A stretch of 64,000 bases of DNA from Chryseobacterium joostei. GTDB taxonomy: Bacteria > Bacteroidota > Bacteroidia > Flavobacteriales > Weeksellaceae. The position numbers were made by a program, and so were the translations under genes. Of this stretch, positions 36,409-45,308 are shown piece after piece. Each line of letters starts with the position of its first letter. Position 1 is the first letter of the stretch. The stretch covers positions 1,860,001 through 1,924,000 of the forward strand of contig NZ_CP033926.1 of the NCBI RefSeq assembly GCF_003815775.1. The letters run 5' to 3'. Under the pieces are notes generated by a model, which saw only the letters and a list, made by a program, of their open reading frames with translations, was not told the origin of the DNA and made no database searches.

Positions 36409-37473
36409 CTATTGTTCTTTATTGGATACTACAAGTCTTGTGAGGTACTGATTTCCGAATTCAAGGCGAACAAAATTAGTATTCATCTTGAAAGTAACTA
36501 CCGTTAATGCCTTTGATGAGTTTTCATCAGTGTCTACCGTTGTCTGGTAAAGCTGTGCATTATATCTTGCAAATTTTGTTTGACATTCTGTAGGTGAACT
36601 TTCATTGAAAATTAAACCATAGGGTAATCCTGATACTTTTTTATCTCCGTAATACTGTAAAGCATAGTATTCTTCTCCATCATTCATTTTGGCGTAGATC
36701 ATATTGAAAACTTCTTCAATATCCCAGCTTGAATATTTTCCGCCTTTGCAGGTTTCACATTCAGGTTCGGTTGGCTGTATCTGGAGAAGTTTTGTAAAGG
36801 TATCAGCGGTAGCGGGCAGGGAAATAAATTGTTTTTTACTAAATAATCCCTGTAGTTTTTTGGAGGTTGTTTTCTCTATCAATCTTCTGTTTTCAATCTC
36901 TGCTATCTGGGCTTCTGCCTGTGCTTCCGCTTCTTCCATCTGATCATGTGCAGGTGCTGCAGCATCTGCTACGGCTTGGGCTGATGAAGTTTTGGCTCCT
37001 TTATGATTCAATAGAAATTCCTTGATTTCTTTTTCCAGCTTGCCTGTTGATTTGGTTTGTTTTACATCAACTTCTTTCTTTGACCAGCTATCAGGTGTTA
37101 TATTTTCAAGGAAAATACTCACCTTTGTACTTTTTTTGGAAATTTTAGCAAGGGTCACATTCCAACTTGCTCGTTGAATAAATTGCTTAGGTTTTGCTCC
37201 TTTGTTTACTGCAAGTTCCAGATAAGGATTTTTGTAACCTGCATCATATTTTAGGTTATGGAGATCAATACTTGTTGAGAAACCGCCATCAGAAGCAGCT
37301 GCCGCAGCCGTCATCCCGTCATTTTTTGTAAAATCATTTTCGAAATCAAAAATGATATTTTCCAGGACTTCTATATTCTTGGGTACTGTAAATTCTACTT
37401 TTTGTCCGAAAGTCATGCTGAAATATATTATAAAGATCAGCGTAAGTATTTTATGATTTGATTTAAGATTCAT
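36409..37473 (-). CDS. Exported protein of the T6SS(iii) island, unknown function
   Basis: About 354 residues from the ATG at 37473, giving a signal peptide (ILTLIFIIYFSMTFGQ). The start at 37554 would overlap the preceding gene and bury the signal. The mature N-terminus is beta-rich. About residues 150-200 form an Ala/Glu/Gln-rich helix (DQMEEAEAQAEAQIAEIENRR), and a later CETCKGG motif may be a disulphide or metal knuckle. I recognise no family. It lies 17 bases after the LysM gene and overlaps nothing. Being Sec-exported, it is more likely an immunity or envelope component than a cargo. Confidence 0.78.
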   Translation of the reverse strand: MNLKSNHKILTLIFIIYFSMTFGQKVEFTVPKNIEVLENIIFDFENDFTKNDGMTAAAAASDGGFSTSIDLHNLKYDAGYKNPYLELAVNKGAKPKQFIQRASWNVTLAKISKKSTKVSIFLENITPDSWSKKEVDVKQTKSTGKLEKEIKEFLLNHKGAKTSSAQAVADAAAPAHDQMEEAEAQAEAQIAEIENRRLIEKTTSKKLQGLFSKKQFISLPATADTFTKLLQIQPTEPECETCKGGKYSSWDIEEVFNMIYAKMNDGEEYYALQYYGDKKVSGLPYGLIFNESSPTECQTKFARYNAQLYQTTVDTDENSSKALTVVTFKMNTNFVRLEFGNQYLTRLVVSNKEQ

Positions 37474-37490
37474 TTTGTTCGTTTTTTTAT

Positions 37491-38531
37491 TTATTCTGTT
37501 ATCGCAGTAACTACTACCGATATTTTCTTTTCTTCTACTAGCATAATGCTGCATTCCAGATACAGTGTTTCCGGGAGGAATGTTTCTCCGTTCAGATAAT
37601 ATTGCATCCTGAAATCTCCTTTGTTATTCATCATCGGATTATCTGAAATAATCATTGAAAAAGGATAGTTATTTATAAAATCAGATGTTGTTCTTTCATC
37701 ATTTAATTTTCCTTCTCCTGCTATATTAACCAGATCATATTCATCTTTTAATGGATCTACTTCTATCCGGATTTTGTACTCAGGTTCTATGGGATTATTG
37801 ACAACCGGAAAGCTTTCTTTTCCCTCTATCTGGTAATTTTGTCCAAAGCTTTGATACATTCCGAAGAATAAGGTTCTGATAAAATAATCATTTTTCAGAT
37901 AAAGCTTCAGGGTATCTGGTTCCTCAATTATTTTTTCAATCTTATCACAGTACTGATCTACTACAGCACCCTCAAATTCTTTATAAACCTCATCTTTAAC
38001 GCTAGTCCATCTTTCTTTAAATACTGAGAGGTTCTCAATGTTGTTAAATTTCCCATGCTTATCTACACTCACCTGCAAAGGGTATAAAACCTTGGAAGTC
38101 TTGTACGCCAGCATATCTGCTATTTCATTAACTTCTTCCTCATTCAGGTACAGGTTGGAAGTTCTGTCGATATCAAAAAAATGCAGGTTGCTTTCGTATT
38201 TCAGCCAACGTACAGATGTTTCGTATTTCAGTTCATTTTTATGATCTCCTGTTTCTATATTGATGACCACTCCATATTTTTCCAATGAACGCTCCGGTTG
38301 AAAAACAATGCTGTTCCCTCTTCCAAATTTCACTTTCTTATTTTCATCTGCAACAGCAATTCTTGGAATAAAAAGCTCTTTTTGTCCGGTAATTCCAATG
38401 AGGATCATGTCTTTTACCTGACAGTGGTTGTTATGAAATAACTTTAAGGCGTCTGCATCCAAACCATAAAGTGCGGCGATACTTTTTAAGGTTTCATTTT
38501 TTTGAATGACATGGGTATTAAACTTCTGCAT
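37491..38531 (-). CDS. LysM-domain protein of the T6SS(iii) island
   Basis: A 346-residue protein without a signal peptide. The N-terminal about 55 residues form a LysM-like domain (HVIQKNETLKSIAALYGLDADALKLFHNN, ending in ELFIPRI). The rest alternates strands and charged helices, including KDEYDLVNIAGEGKLNDERTTSDFINNYPFSM; I do not recognise it. LysM proteins without export signals are common near VgrG/PAAR genes and can act as chaperone-like adaptors or as cargo that grips peptidoglycan after delivery. Gaps to its neighbours are 45 and 17 bases, consistent with one transcript. Confidence 0.82.
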   Translation of the reverse strand: MQKFNTHVIQKNETLKSIAALYGLDADALKLFHNNHCQVKDMILIGITGQKELFIPRIAVADENKKVKFGRGNSIVFQPERSLEKYGVVINIETGDHKNELKYETSVRWLKYESNLHFFDIDRTSNLYLNEEEVNEIADMLAYKTSKVLYPLQVSVDKHGKFNNIENLSVFKERWTSVKDEVYKEFEGAVVDQYCDKIEKIIEEPDTLKLYLKNDYFIRTLFFGMYQSFGQNYQIEGKESFPVVNNPIEPEYKIRIEVDPLKDEYDLVNIAGEGKLNDERTTSDFINNYPFSMIISDNPMMNNKGDFRMQYYLNGETFLPETLYLECSIMLVEEKKISVVVTAITE

Positions 38532-38576
38532 ATGATAATCCTACTTCAGAACTCTTTCTGTAATTCAGTTTTAATT

Positions 38577-39992
38577 TTAATGAATAACTCTTACTCTATT
38601 GGGTCTTGGGTCCATTCCGATTCCTTCTCTTCTTGCAGACCAATGAAGGTATTTATGTCTCAGTTCTCCCAGGTCTTTTTGCTCCTGAGCTTCTTTCTGG
38701 TACTCGGCATATTTTTTCTGTGGAATAGATGCCCCCAGATAAGCCTTTTCAAGGTCTTCTTTCCTTTTAAAGGTATAGGGTTTTCCATCTCCCATTACAT
38801 AAGGCTCTAAACGATTTTTCACCCTTACCAGCAGTTCATCCGAAGCGATGGAATAGGTTTCATTCATCATTTTTTTATCTTTAATGGGAAGGTCCTTCTG
38901 AATACCATAATCGGCCATAAAGTGTAGTGGAATGTAGCTAAATGTCTTTACCAGATCACGTTGACTTCTTAAAGACCAATAGAATCCGGAAGTAATGGTA
39001 AGTTCACCCTCTGCAAACCAGCCTTCTTCCTCTAGTTCTTTTTTCAAAGCCTCTAGTTTAGAGGTACTGATGCCCCATGCTGTTTCAAGTTCTTCCCATA
39101 TTTCCTCTCCGTCTTCATAGGCTCCTCCTACATCGCAGTGTACTCCTGGAAATGTTTTCTCTATTCCTGTACGTACTTTTGTAAGGTCAAAGTTCTCTCT
39201 ATGTTCGTTTTCTGCAATAAAATGAATCACTGTTTGCGCTTTTCCAATATCATTAAGGCTCAGTTCTTCTACATCATTACTGAAATTGGGTACAGGTGAC
39301 AAATATTTTGAATAAGAGGAAACGGTATCGTAAATCCCCAGAAATCTGACTTTTAAAACATCAATGGTAATTCCGGCTTCTTGTAATTTCAAGCCTAAAT
39401 GTCCCCACTTAGGAAGTTCCTCTGCAGTCACCTCCTTTCCGTCATCATCGGAATACGTCGTTGTTGTCATCCCGTCATTCGAGACTGTATGGGAAGAGGC
39501 TTTATATTTTGCTTTTGATATTTCGTAGACAAAATTTCGGGCGGCAGCGGCTCCACGGCTAAAACCAAATACATCAAAGGTAAGCACAGCAATTTTATCT
39601 ACTTTCTTTGAGCTTTTGATGTTTTTCACTTTTTTTACAATCTCCTCGCAGCCTTTTCTCACTTTGGATCTGATCCCTGTAGCTCCTGTACCAAAAGCAT
39701 ACCCAAGGGTTTCATCTCCTTTAGCATCTTCTGTTCCGATTCCTTCTATATAAATACCGTAGTCTTTATCATAGTTATCCCACATTCGGGCTACATTGCT
39801 CCAATCGTTATTATAGCTGTTGTTATCACCGGGTACACCGCCATGTTTTTTGTAGTCTGCAGTTTTATTTACCCTTTCTATGGTATTGGTTTTATTATTC
39901 AGAGTTCCGTCAAAAAATATCCCAATGGTAATATCCAATACTTCCTCTTTGGTTATTGTCGGTGAATATCCTCCAAATTGATTATTGTGCAT
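38577..39992 (-). CDS. DUF2235 (Tle1-like) phospholipase-type effector candidate
   Basis: A 471-residue cytosolic alpha/beta-hydrolase of the DUF2235 family, to which T6SS lipase effectors Tle1 belong. It opens with ITIGIFFDGTLNNKTNT, typical of the family. The nucleophile elbow GFSRG (143-147, Ser145) lies in FDVFGFSRGAAAARNF. The probable catalytic Asp222 is in RFLGIYDTVSSY, and a later conserved His lies in FPGVHCDVGGAYEDGE. There is no signal peptide, as expected for spike-delivered cargo. The DUF2931 lipoprotein gene, 33 bases upstream, could encode immunity. In other bacteria Tle1 enzymes attack membrane phospholipids; here that is inferred from family and context. Confidence 0.9.
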   Translation of the reverse strand: MHNNQFGGYSPTITKEEVLDITIGIFFDGTLNNKTNTIERVNKTADYKKHGGVPGDNNSYNNDWSNVARMWDNYDKDYGIYIEGIGTEDAKGDETLGYAFGTGATGIRSKVRKGCEEIVKKVKNIKSSKKVDKIAVLTFDVFGFSRGAAAARNFVYEISKAKYKASSHTVSNDGMTTTTYSDDDGKEVTAEELPKWGHLGLKLQEAGITIDVLKVRFLGIYDTVSSYSKYLSPVPNFSNDVEELSLNDIGKAQTVIHFIAENEHRENFDLTKVRTGIEKTFPGVHCDVGGAYEDGEEIWEELETAWGISTSKLEALKKELEEEGWFAEGELTITSGFYWSLRSQRDLVKTFSYIPLHFMADYGIQKDLPIKDKKMMNETYSIASDELLVRVKNRLEPYVMGDGKPYTFKRKEDLEKAYLGASIPQKKYAEYQKEAQEQKDLGELRHKYLHWSARREGIGMDPRPNRVRVIH

Positions 39993-40025
39993 AGTTCTCG
40001 TTTTTAAATGGGTTCACAGGAAGTC

Positions 40026-41078
40026 TTATTCTATTTTTTTGGATAACCTGATATTTGCCTTGGTAATGAAAACTTCACCCTGTTCGGTAATTAAAGACAG
40101 AAATACCTTTGTATTGTCATCATTTACTTTAATGCTAAAATCAATTTCTTCATCCTTGCCTATTTTTTGAAATAGCTCAAAGATCTCCTTTTCATCAAAG
40201 GAATCTATCCATACACCATATCTGTTTTTATCCTTATCTCTCCAGTAGAAACCACAGAATTTCGGAATTGCTCTTTCTTTATAGGTATCATCCTTTAGAC
40301 TTTTTGCAAAAAGATTTTCCTGCTCGCCATTATAATTGGTAAACCCAAAATCCAGCCATACACCTCCTTCAGGAAGAACGACTACAGGTTTCCAAAGGTA
40401 TCTTTCTCTGTACACCTCATAAATATCTTCAGCCGGATAACCTTCTTTTTTGATTTTTTCCAACACTTTAGGTTTGAATGTCTTGTAGGATGGATCATTC
40501 AGCATTCTGTCTGCAAAGCCCTCATTAAACATATATTGTGCATTTTTATATGCTTTTTCTTTAGTAATAATGGTATCATGAGCCTGGAAAGCACCTATTT
40601 CTTTTTGGTTTCCCGGACCTTTTGCCCAGATAACCACTTTTCCTTTAGGCGCCAATCCTACGATAAATGTGTTGTAGGTTGTCCTTTTACGGGTATCCTG
40701 GTCTACAAAGCCTTCTTCAAAAAGCTTTGTAATTTTATCTTTATTAAGGTCCCATTTTCCGGTATAGAATTTTTTTTCTACCAGAGAATACCATGTAAAC
40801 TCCAGTTGGTGTGGAAGATTCATTTTTTCGGTCTCTACGCTCATCGTTCCTCCTTCATTTCCCCAGCCTGTATTTTGTGTTCCCCAGATAGCATCAAAGC
40901 CATAAGTAAAATCATCTGCAACAATAGTTCCTTTATAAACTTCCATAGGATATTCCTGCGGTGCAGAAACCGTCCCCAACCATTGATATTTTTCTTCCAT
41001 TTTTTTATTCTGACAATTTATTGTTGAAAAACAACATACTACACAAAGAATAAGAGCCTTTATTTTATTGATGGCCAT
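40026..41078 (-). CDS. DUF2931-like lipoprotein, immunity candidate
   Basis: A 350-residue lipoprotein (signal ILCVVCCFSTINC). The mature start (YQWLGTVSAPQEYPMEVYKG) and the long central segment with PHQLEFTWYSLVEKKFYTGKW and AKGPGNQKEIGAF match the DUF2931 type that is frequent beside flavobacterial T6SS genes. An unusual C-terminal extension after about residue 200 (YEVYRERYLWKPVVVLPEGG) repeats similar themes. The gene starts 14 bases inside the preceding 56-residue gene, which implies translational coupling, and precedes the DUF2235 lipase gene by 33 bases. A periplasmic lipoprotein beside a lipase fits an immunity role, by inference. Confidence 0.85.
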   Translation of the reverse strand: MAINKIKALILCVVCCFSTINCQNKKMEEKYQWLGTVSAPQEYPMEVYKGTIVADDFTYGFDAIWGTQNTGWGNEGGTMSVETEKMNLPHQLEFTWYSLVEKKFYTGKWDLNKDKITKLFEEGFVDQDTRKRTTYNTFIVGLAPKGKVVIWAKGPGNQKEIGAFQAHDTIITKEKAYKNAQYMFNEGFADRMLNDPSYKTFKPKVLEKIKKEGYPAEDIYEVYRERYLWKPVVVLPEGGVWLDFGFTNYNGEQENLFAKSLKDDTYKERAIPKFCGFYWRDKDKNRYGVWIDSFDEKEIFELFQKIGKDEEIDFSIKVNDDNTKVFLSLITEQGEVFITKANIRLSKKIE

Positions 41079-41235
41079 GAGACATAATCTTTTTGTTACT
41101 CGCTAAAACAAGGTTTTGCTTTTGGGCTTCTACATTAATCTTTTGCGCCCTCTTTTCTGCCTTTTTTCCTACATTCAGCTGATAAGTATCTTTTACTGTT
41201 ATCAGTATATTGCTTGCTTTCTTAATAATCGCCAT
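41065..41235 (-). CDS. 56-residue protein coupled to vgrG
   Basis: A small basic protein (MAIIKKASNILITVKDTYQL... MSHGHQ) beginning one base after the vgrG stop codon and overlapping the start of the DUF2931 gene by 14 bases. The longer frame to 41262 runs into vgrG and is rejected. It has one short beta segment and a Lys/Ala/Gln-rich helix. The position, tightly coupled between VgrG and the cargo genes, suggests a spike adaptor or chaperone. No family recognised, and such a short protein is easily missed by annotation. Confidence 0.68.
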   Translation of the reverse strand: MAIIKKASNILITVKDTYQLNVGKKAEKRAQKINVEAQKQNLVLASNKKIMSHGHQ

Positions 41236-41236
41236 A

Positions 41237-43168
41237 TTAGAAAAGTTTTGATTTTTCAGCACTGTTGAATTCTACTATTTTCCCACTTTGCATGGTCATA
41301 TTTTCCACTTCGCTGAACATGGAAATTTCTCCTGCTATTTCATTGGACGTTTCAGAATGTCTTTTAAACTCTTTATCTACCAATTCAGTTCTGTTATCGG
41401 AAGACTCTCTGATATCTCCGGAAGCAGTTTGCATAATATCCTTACCCGCTGTAGAGCTTATATCTTCATTTGCTGTATGGCTAATACTTGCTCCTGCATC
41501 TATGCTAATTTCTTTTCCTGCCGTAATATTGATGTTTTCACCCGCATTTAAGGTAAAGTTTTTAGGAGCCTTCATATTGATGTTTCCTTTACCATCCATA
41601 AAGTAGCTGTTTCCACTTGGATCCAGAATGGTTACACTTCCCTCATTATCATTCAGTAATATTCTGATACCGCTTCTGGTTTGTATGGATTTCAAATGAT
41701 TATCGATTCCTCCGCCCAGCGCTACTCCACCATGGAACATCCCGCCCATTACGAAAGGTCTGTCCGGATGACTGTGAACAAAATTAATCATCACCTGATC
41801 TCCTACTTCCGGAATTGCCACATAACCTCTGTTTTGAGATACCTGATCTGTTCCTCCGGCATCCGGACTCATCATACGGATAAAATGAGTTGTATCATTA
41901 GTTTGCCAGTCGAATCTCACCTGCACTCTTCCTTGCCCATCCGGATCTGTATTGGAAATTACGGTGGCTATCTGTGGTTCTGCCTTTGGAATATTATATT
42001 GCGGCCTTGGAAGAAATCCTGTATCTGCTGCTATTCCTACAAAACTTCCTTTATAATGACCAATGGTATCAATTTCATGCTCAGCTTCTGTGATCATAAT
42101 CTTCGTAAAGTAAGACGTCTCGTTAGAATCTGGTTTACGCATTTGTACATCTGCTACACAACCCGGATGCAGAAACGGAACGGTTGTGTTTCCGGAAATG
42201 GTAAAAACATTCACGGCTTCACTTCCGGATGCACTTTTCTGAGAATATTCTACATCAAGGTGCGTTGTTGCCTTGATGGGAGCCATCTGCAATGCCGGTG
42301 TTTTATAGATAGAGTCGTTATGGCTGTATGCTGTTTTCGCAAGGTCTCCTACATGTTTAATAGGAGTAGATCCTGAAGTCAGTCTTTCATGTTTATTACT
42401 ATTATAGCCATAGAATTGGGGTTTGGTATGAACTGCTTTTAATTCAACCTTAATATCATGTGCGCTGCTTCCATAGGTTAAAACAATTGGCTTATTCTGA
42501 GGCGGAAGTTTCCCGAAATGCAGGACTTCACCATCGTAAAAGAACTGTTCTCCGTAGGCTTCAGCCATTCTTGCCAAGTAATTATAATGGGTTTCATCAT
42601 ATTGACTGCTGTAAATGATCTGAGAGAAATTATTAGCATCTACTCTGATATCAAAACGACTTTTATCAATTCCCTGCTTGATGACTTCTTCCGCAATGAT
42701 TCCCATATTTACAGACTGAGTACCTCCAAAACTTTGAATATGAGGTGCACCGTCAAGTAAGATTGTTGGGCTGCTGCCGGTCAATACTATATTTCCAAGG
42801 CTCATTCTCTCCTGACTGAAACCTACTCCTGTGATTACTCCCACAAAGGTTCTTTCAGGGCTGTTGTCAATATCTTTGTATGAAATAATTGCCGTAAGAC
42901 GTTTTCCCAGGAATTTATTGGCATCCTGCAGAGAATGGGTTTGTCTTTCACCTAAGGTATCATGGGCCAGAGTAAGGGTAAATTCGTGGTGATGTCCTGT
43001 ACTTTGTTTAAGCTTAAAGTGTTTATAGTATTTGATAATCTTCCCTTCAATAACGAGGAAAAGCTTTACCAAACGGTTGATACCTGTATGATGATTTTCT
43101 GATACACCATCTGCATTCTGCGTAGGACGAAAGGATGCGGCATTTGATTTTCCAGGTGTGTTTGACAT
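41237..43168 (-). CDS. vgrG: Type VI secretion (iii) spike protein VgrG
   Basis: A 643-residue spike trimer subunit. The N-terminal ~370 residues form the phage gp27-like region (LVIEGKIIKYYKHFKLKQS, SPTILLDGAPHIQSFGG, YNYLARMAEAYGEQFFYDG). An OB-fold gp5-like domain spans about 395-480 (VISNTDPDGQGRVQVRFDW, PEVGDQVMINFVHSHPDRPFVMG). A beta-prism needle with short repeats follows (NINMKAPKNFTLNAGENINI, then GKEISIDAGAS and similar). No enzymatic extension is fused. It heads a compact operon of tip and cargo genes and lies downstream of hcp, past a terminator that may allow partial readthrough. Confidence 0.95.
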   Translation of the reverse strand: MSNTPGKSNAASFRPTQNADGVSENHHTGINRLVKLFLVIEGKIIKYYKHFKLKQSTGHHHEFTLTLAHDTLGERQTHSLQDANKFLGKRLTAIISYKDIDNSPERTFVGVITGVGFSQERMSLGNIVLTGSSPTILLDGAPHIQSFGGTQSVNMGIIAEEVIKQGIDKSRFDIRVDANNFSQIIYSSQYDETHYNYLARMAEAYGEQFFYDGEVLHFGKLPPQNKPIVLTYGSSAHDIKVELKAVHTKPQFYGYNSNKHERLTSGSTPIKHVGDLAKTAYSHNDSIYKTPALQMAPIKATTHLDVEYSQKSASGSEAVNVFTISGNTTVPFLHPGCVADVQMRKPDSNETSYFTKIMITEAEHEIDTIGHYKGSFVGIAADTGFLPRPQYNIPKAEPQIATVISNTDPDGQGRVQVRFDWQTNDTTHFIRMMSPDAGGTDQVSQNRGYVAIPEVGDQVMINFVHSHPDRPFVMGGMFHGGVALGGGIDNHLKSIQTRSGIRILLNDNEGSVTILDPSGNSYFMDGKGNINMKAPKNFTLNAGENINITAGKEISIDAGASISHTANEDISSTAGKDIMQTASGDIRESSDNRTELVDKEFKRHSETSNEIAGEISMFSEVENMTMQSGKIVEFNSAEKSKLF

Positions 43169-43270
43169 ATTGTGTTGTGATTTGTATAAATTTTTGAAAA
43201 TTATTCAATAAAACGGGAATTTAAAAAAATAAATAAAATTCCCTAGAATAAGGCTTTACAATAGGTAAAA

Positions 43271-43297
43271 AAAGACCGTCTTATAGGGACAGCCTTT
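43271..43297 (-). terminator. Terminator between hcp and vgrG
   Basis: On the minus strand AAAGGCTGTC pairs with GACGGTCTTT (10 bp with two G-T pairs), and a run of seven T follows. It would make hcp more abundant than the spike genes. Confidence 0.75.
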
Positions 43298-43318
43298 TTA
43301 TTTCTTTGTCATGAAGAC

Positions 43319-43723
43319 TTAGCTCATTGGCCAAAGTCCTTCATAAGCTGAATTTCCGTAGCTAATACTTTCAGCGCTTACTACAAAGCTAATCAGCATA
43401 TTGTTGCTGTCTATTGCATCAAAATCTACTTCATGTTGGATTACATATCCATTTTCCCATTTTAGAGTGATCAAAGTTCCCTCCTCATGAGATTTGTTGA
43501 AATTGATTTCTCCGGTTGTAGGTTTATATTTGCTGTTCAGTAGACTTTCTAAAACATCAGACTTTTCAGTTGCCTCAATGGTTACTTTGATAAGAGCGTT
43601 TGACGGATCTGATGCTACACGTCCTGAAATATCTGTAGCTCTTGATACACTGTAGTTAAGTCTTAATAACTTCTGACCTTCACCTCCATTGAATTTTAAG
43701 ATTCCTCTTGAATTTCCTGCCAT
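43319..43723 (-). CDS. tssD: Type VI secretion (iii) tube protein Hcp (TssD)
   Basis: A 134-residue tube subunit. It starts with AGNSRGILKFNGGEGQKLLRLNYSVSRATDISGRV, typical of Bacteroidota TssD, and continues with beta-strands such as LIKVTIEATEKSDVLESLLNS and GTLITLKWENGYVIQHEVDF. It forms hexameric rings that stack into the needle tube and are expelled in large amounts. It has its own promoter-like element and a terminator behind it, so it can be expressed separately from vgrG. No sheath or baseplate gene adjoins it, so it may serve an apparatus encoded elsewhere. Confidence 0.93.
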   Translation of the reverse strand: MAGNSRGILKFNGGEGQKLLRLNYSVSRATDISGRVASDPSNALIKVTIEATEKSDVLESLLNSKYKPTTGEINFNKSHEEGTLITLKWENGYVIQHEVDFDAIDSNNMLISFVVSAESISYGNSAYEGLWPMS

Positions 43724-43775
43724 ATTCTTAAATTTAAATCATTAATAATAGCCCTATATAATAGGATCTATATAA

Positions 43776-43783
43776 CAAAGATA
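43776..43783 (-). promoter_or_regulatory. Promoter -7 element of hcp
   Basis: Read on the minus strand, TATCTTTG matches TAnnTTTG exactly, with a T-rich tract about 18 bases upstream as a weak -33 element. It lies 53 bases before the hcp start codon. Confidence 0.6.
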
Positions 43784-43917
43784 GACTTCATGTTCTAATT
43801 TAAAAAGTTTTAAGGCAACAGTTTCATAAATTGTAGTAGTTCTACGACTATCTATTCAATGGGATTACATAAAAACTAATAAAATGGTCTTAATTTTTAA
43901 CATTATTAAAAAAATAA

Positions 43918-44196
43918 TCAGAAATGCTTATAAATATAAGAAACTATTGCAATAACAAGATTAATGACAATCAGGCCCAATAAGACATTCGTGTATTTCC
44001 TTTTCTTGTCTATAAAACTTAGTCCCAATGTGAAAAAAAACAGCAATAAGGTATACACTGCCGGATACATATGAAAAGCCTCAGAAAACTTTCCTTCAAA
44101 AACCAATACAATTGCTCTTTGAGCACCACAACCAAGGCATTCTACACCCAGAAACTTTTTACTGGGACAGGTCAGCATGAAGTCTTCAATATCCAT
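43918..44196 (-). CDS. DUF2752 membrane protein
   Basis: A 92-residue protein with the DUF2752 hallmark CPSKKFLGVECLGCGAQRA near the N-terminus, followed by two hydrophobic segments (AVYTLLLFFFTLGLSFI and VLLGLIVINLVIAIVSYIY). The Cys pair and Gly motif define the family; its function is unknown. It lies 14 bases after the OYE gene and is probably co-transcribed. Confidence 0.88.
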   Translation of the reverse strand: MDIEDFMLTCPSKKFLGVECLGCGAQRAIVLVFEGKFSEAFHMYPAVYTLLLFFFTLGLSFIDKKRKYTNVLLGLIVINLVIAIVSYIYKHF

Positions 44197-44210
44197 TTTT
44201 GTGAGATTTG

Positions 44211-45263
44211 TTATGAAGAGATTTTAGCCCTTGTATATTGATGTGGGAAAAAGCACTCTTCTTTCATTTCAAACGCTCCCTGAATTGCCAGATATGGATT
44301 CCTAAGAATTTCTCTTGCTACAAAAATCAGATCTGCCTTATTATTCTGAAGAATTTCTTCCGCTTGTTCTACATTCGTAATGAGACCTACAGCACCTGTT
44401 TTCACTATAGCTTCATTCTTTATTTGTGATGAAAAGGGAACCTGATAGCCATTAAAAACTGAAATTTTAGCTCCGTGAATATTTCCGCCGCTTGATACAT
44501 CCACAAGGTCAACGGAATGTTCTTTTAAAATTTTCGCCAATGCTACGCTATCTTCAATATCCCAACCGTTTTCCGCATATTCTGTTCCGGAAATACGCAC
44601 AAAAAGAGCCGTATCATCATTCAATTCTTCATTTACAGCATCTACAATTTCAATCAGAAAACGGATTCTGTTTTCAAAGCTTCCGCCATATTCATCTGTC
44701 CTGATATTGGAAAGTGGGGACAAAAACTGATGTATAAGATAGCCATGCGCTCCATGAAGCTCAATTACATCAAACCCAGCCTTTACAGCTCGTTGGGCTG
44801 CTTTTTTAAAATACTGTACATGTTCTTTTACCTCATCAGTACTCAATGCGTGAGGAATTCTTTCTGATGGATGATAAGGAATAGAACTTGGTGCAATGGT
44901 TTCCCATCCCTCTTCAAGAGAGATCTGCAGGTTATTCCATGTCGATCCTTTTCTCCCTGCATGAGCCAGCTGAATTCCTATCTTACTTTCTGAGTTTTTG
45001 TGAACAAATTCTACAATTTTCTGTAGTTGTTCTGCCTGCTCATCATTCCAGATTCCCATACAATGATTGGTGATCCTTCCTCTTGGTTCTACACCTGTAG
45101 CTTCTACGATCAGCAAACCTGTTCCACCCTGTGACCGGCTTCCGTAATGCACGAAATGAAAATCATTCGCCATACCGTTTTCAGATGAATACATACACAT
45201 TGGAGACATTACCCAGCGGTTTTTAAGCTCTACATTCCTGAATTGTATTGGGGTATATAACAT
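44211..45263 (-). CDS. Old yellow enzyme-family NADH:flavin oxidoreductase (YqjM/NamA-like)
   Basis: A 350-residue FMN enzyme reducing activated C=C bonds of enones, maleimides or nitro compounds with NAD(P)H. The YqjM-subclass start is present (LYTPIQFRNVELKNRWVMSPMCMYS), as are the active-site pair IELHGAHGYLIHQFLSP and RTDEYGGSFENRIRF, and the FMN phosphate region VGLITN/IFVAREILRNP. Length is right for the subclass. It precedes the DUF2752 gene. Physiological substrate unknown; detoxification is the usual inference. Confidence 0.94.
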   Translation of the reverse strand: MLYTPIQFRNVELKNRWVMSPMCMYSSENGMANDFHFVHYGSRSQGGTGLLIVEATGVEPRGRITNHCMGIWNDEQAEQLQKIVEFVHKNSESKIGIQLAHAGRKGSTWNNLQISLEEGWETIAPSSIPYHPSERIPHALSTDEVKEHVQYFKKAAQRAVKAGFDVIELHGAHGYLIHQFLSPLSNIRTDEYGGSFENRIRFLIEIVDAVNEELNDDTALFVRISGTEYAENGWDIEDSVALAKILKEHSVDLVDVSSGGNIHGAKISVFNGYQVPFSSQIKNEAIVKTGAVGLITNVEQAEEILQNNKADLIFVAREILRNPYLAIQGAFEMKEECFFPHQYTRAKISS

Positions 45264-45308
45264 TTTATTTGTTTTAAAATTTGAACGTTGTCATTAGAAG
45301 AATAAATA

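Noticed and set aside
41681..42376. A 231-codon plus-strand frame across vgrG
   Set aside because: Antisense to clearly recognisable VgrG sequence; rich in Cys, His and Ile as usual for such shadows.
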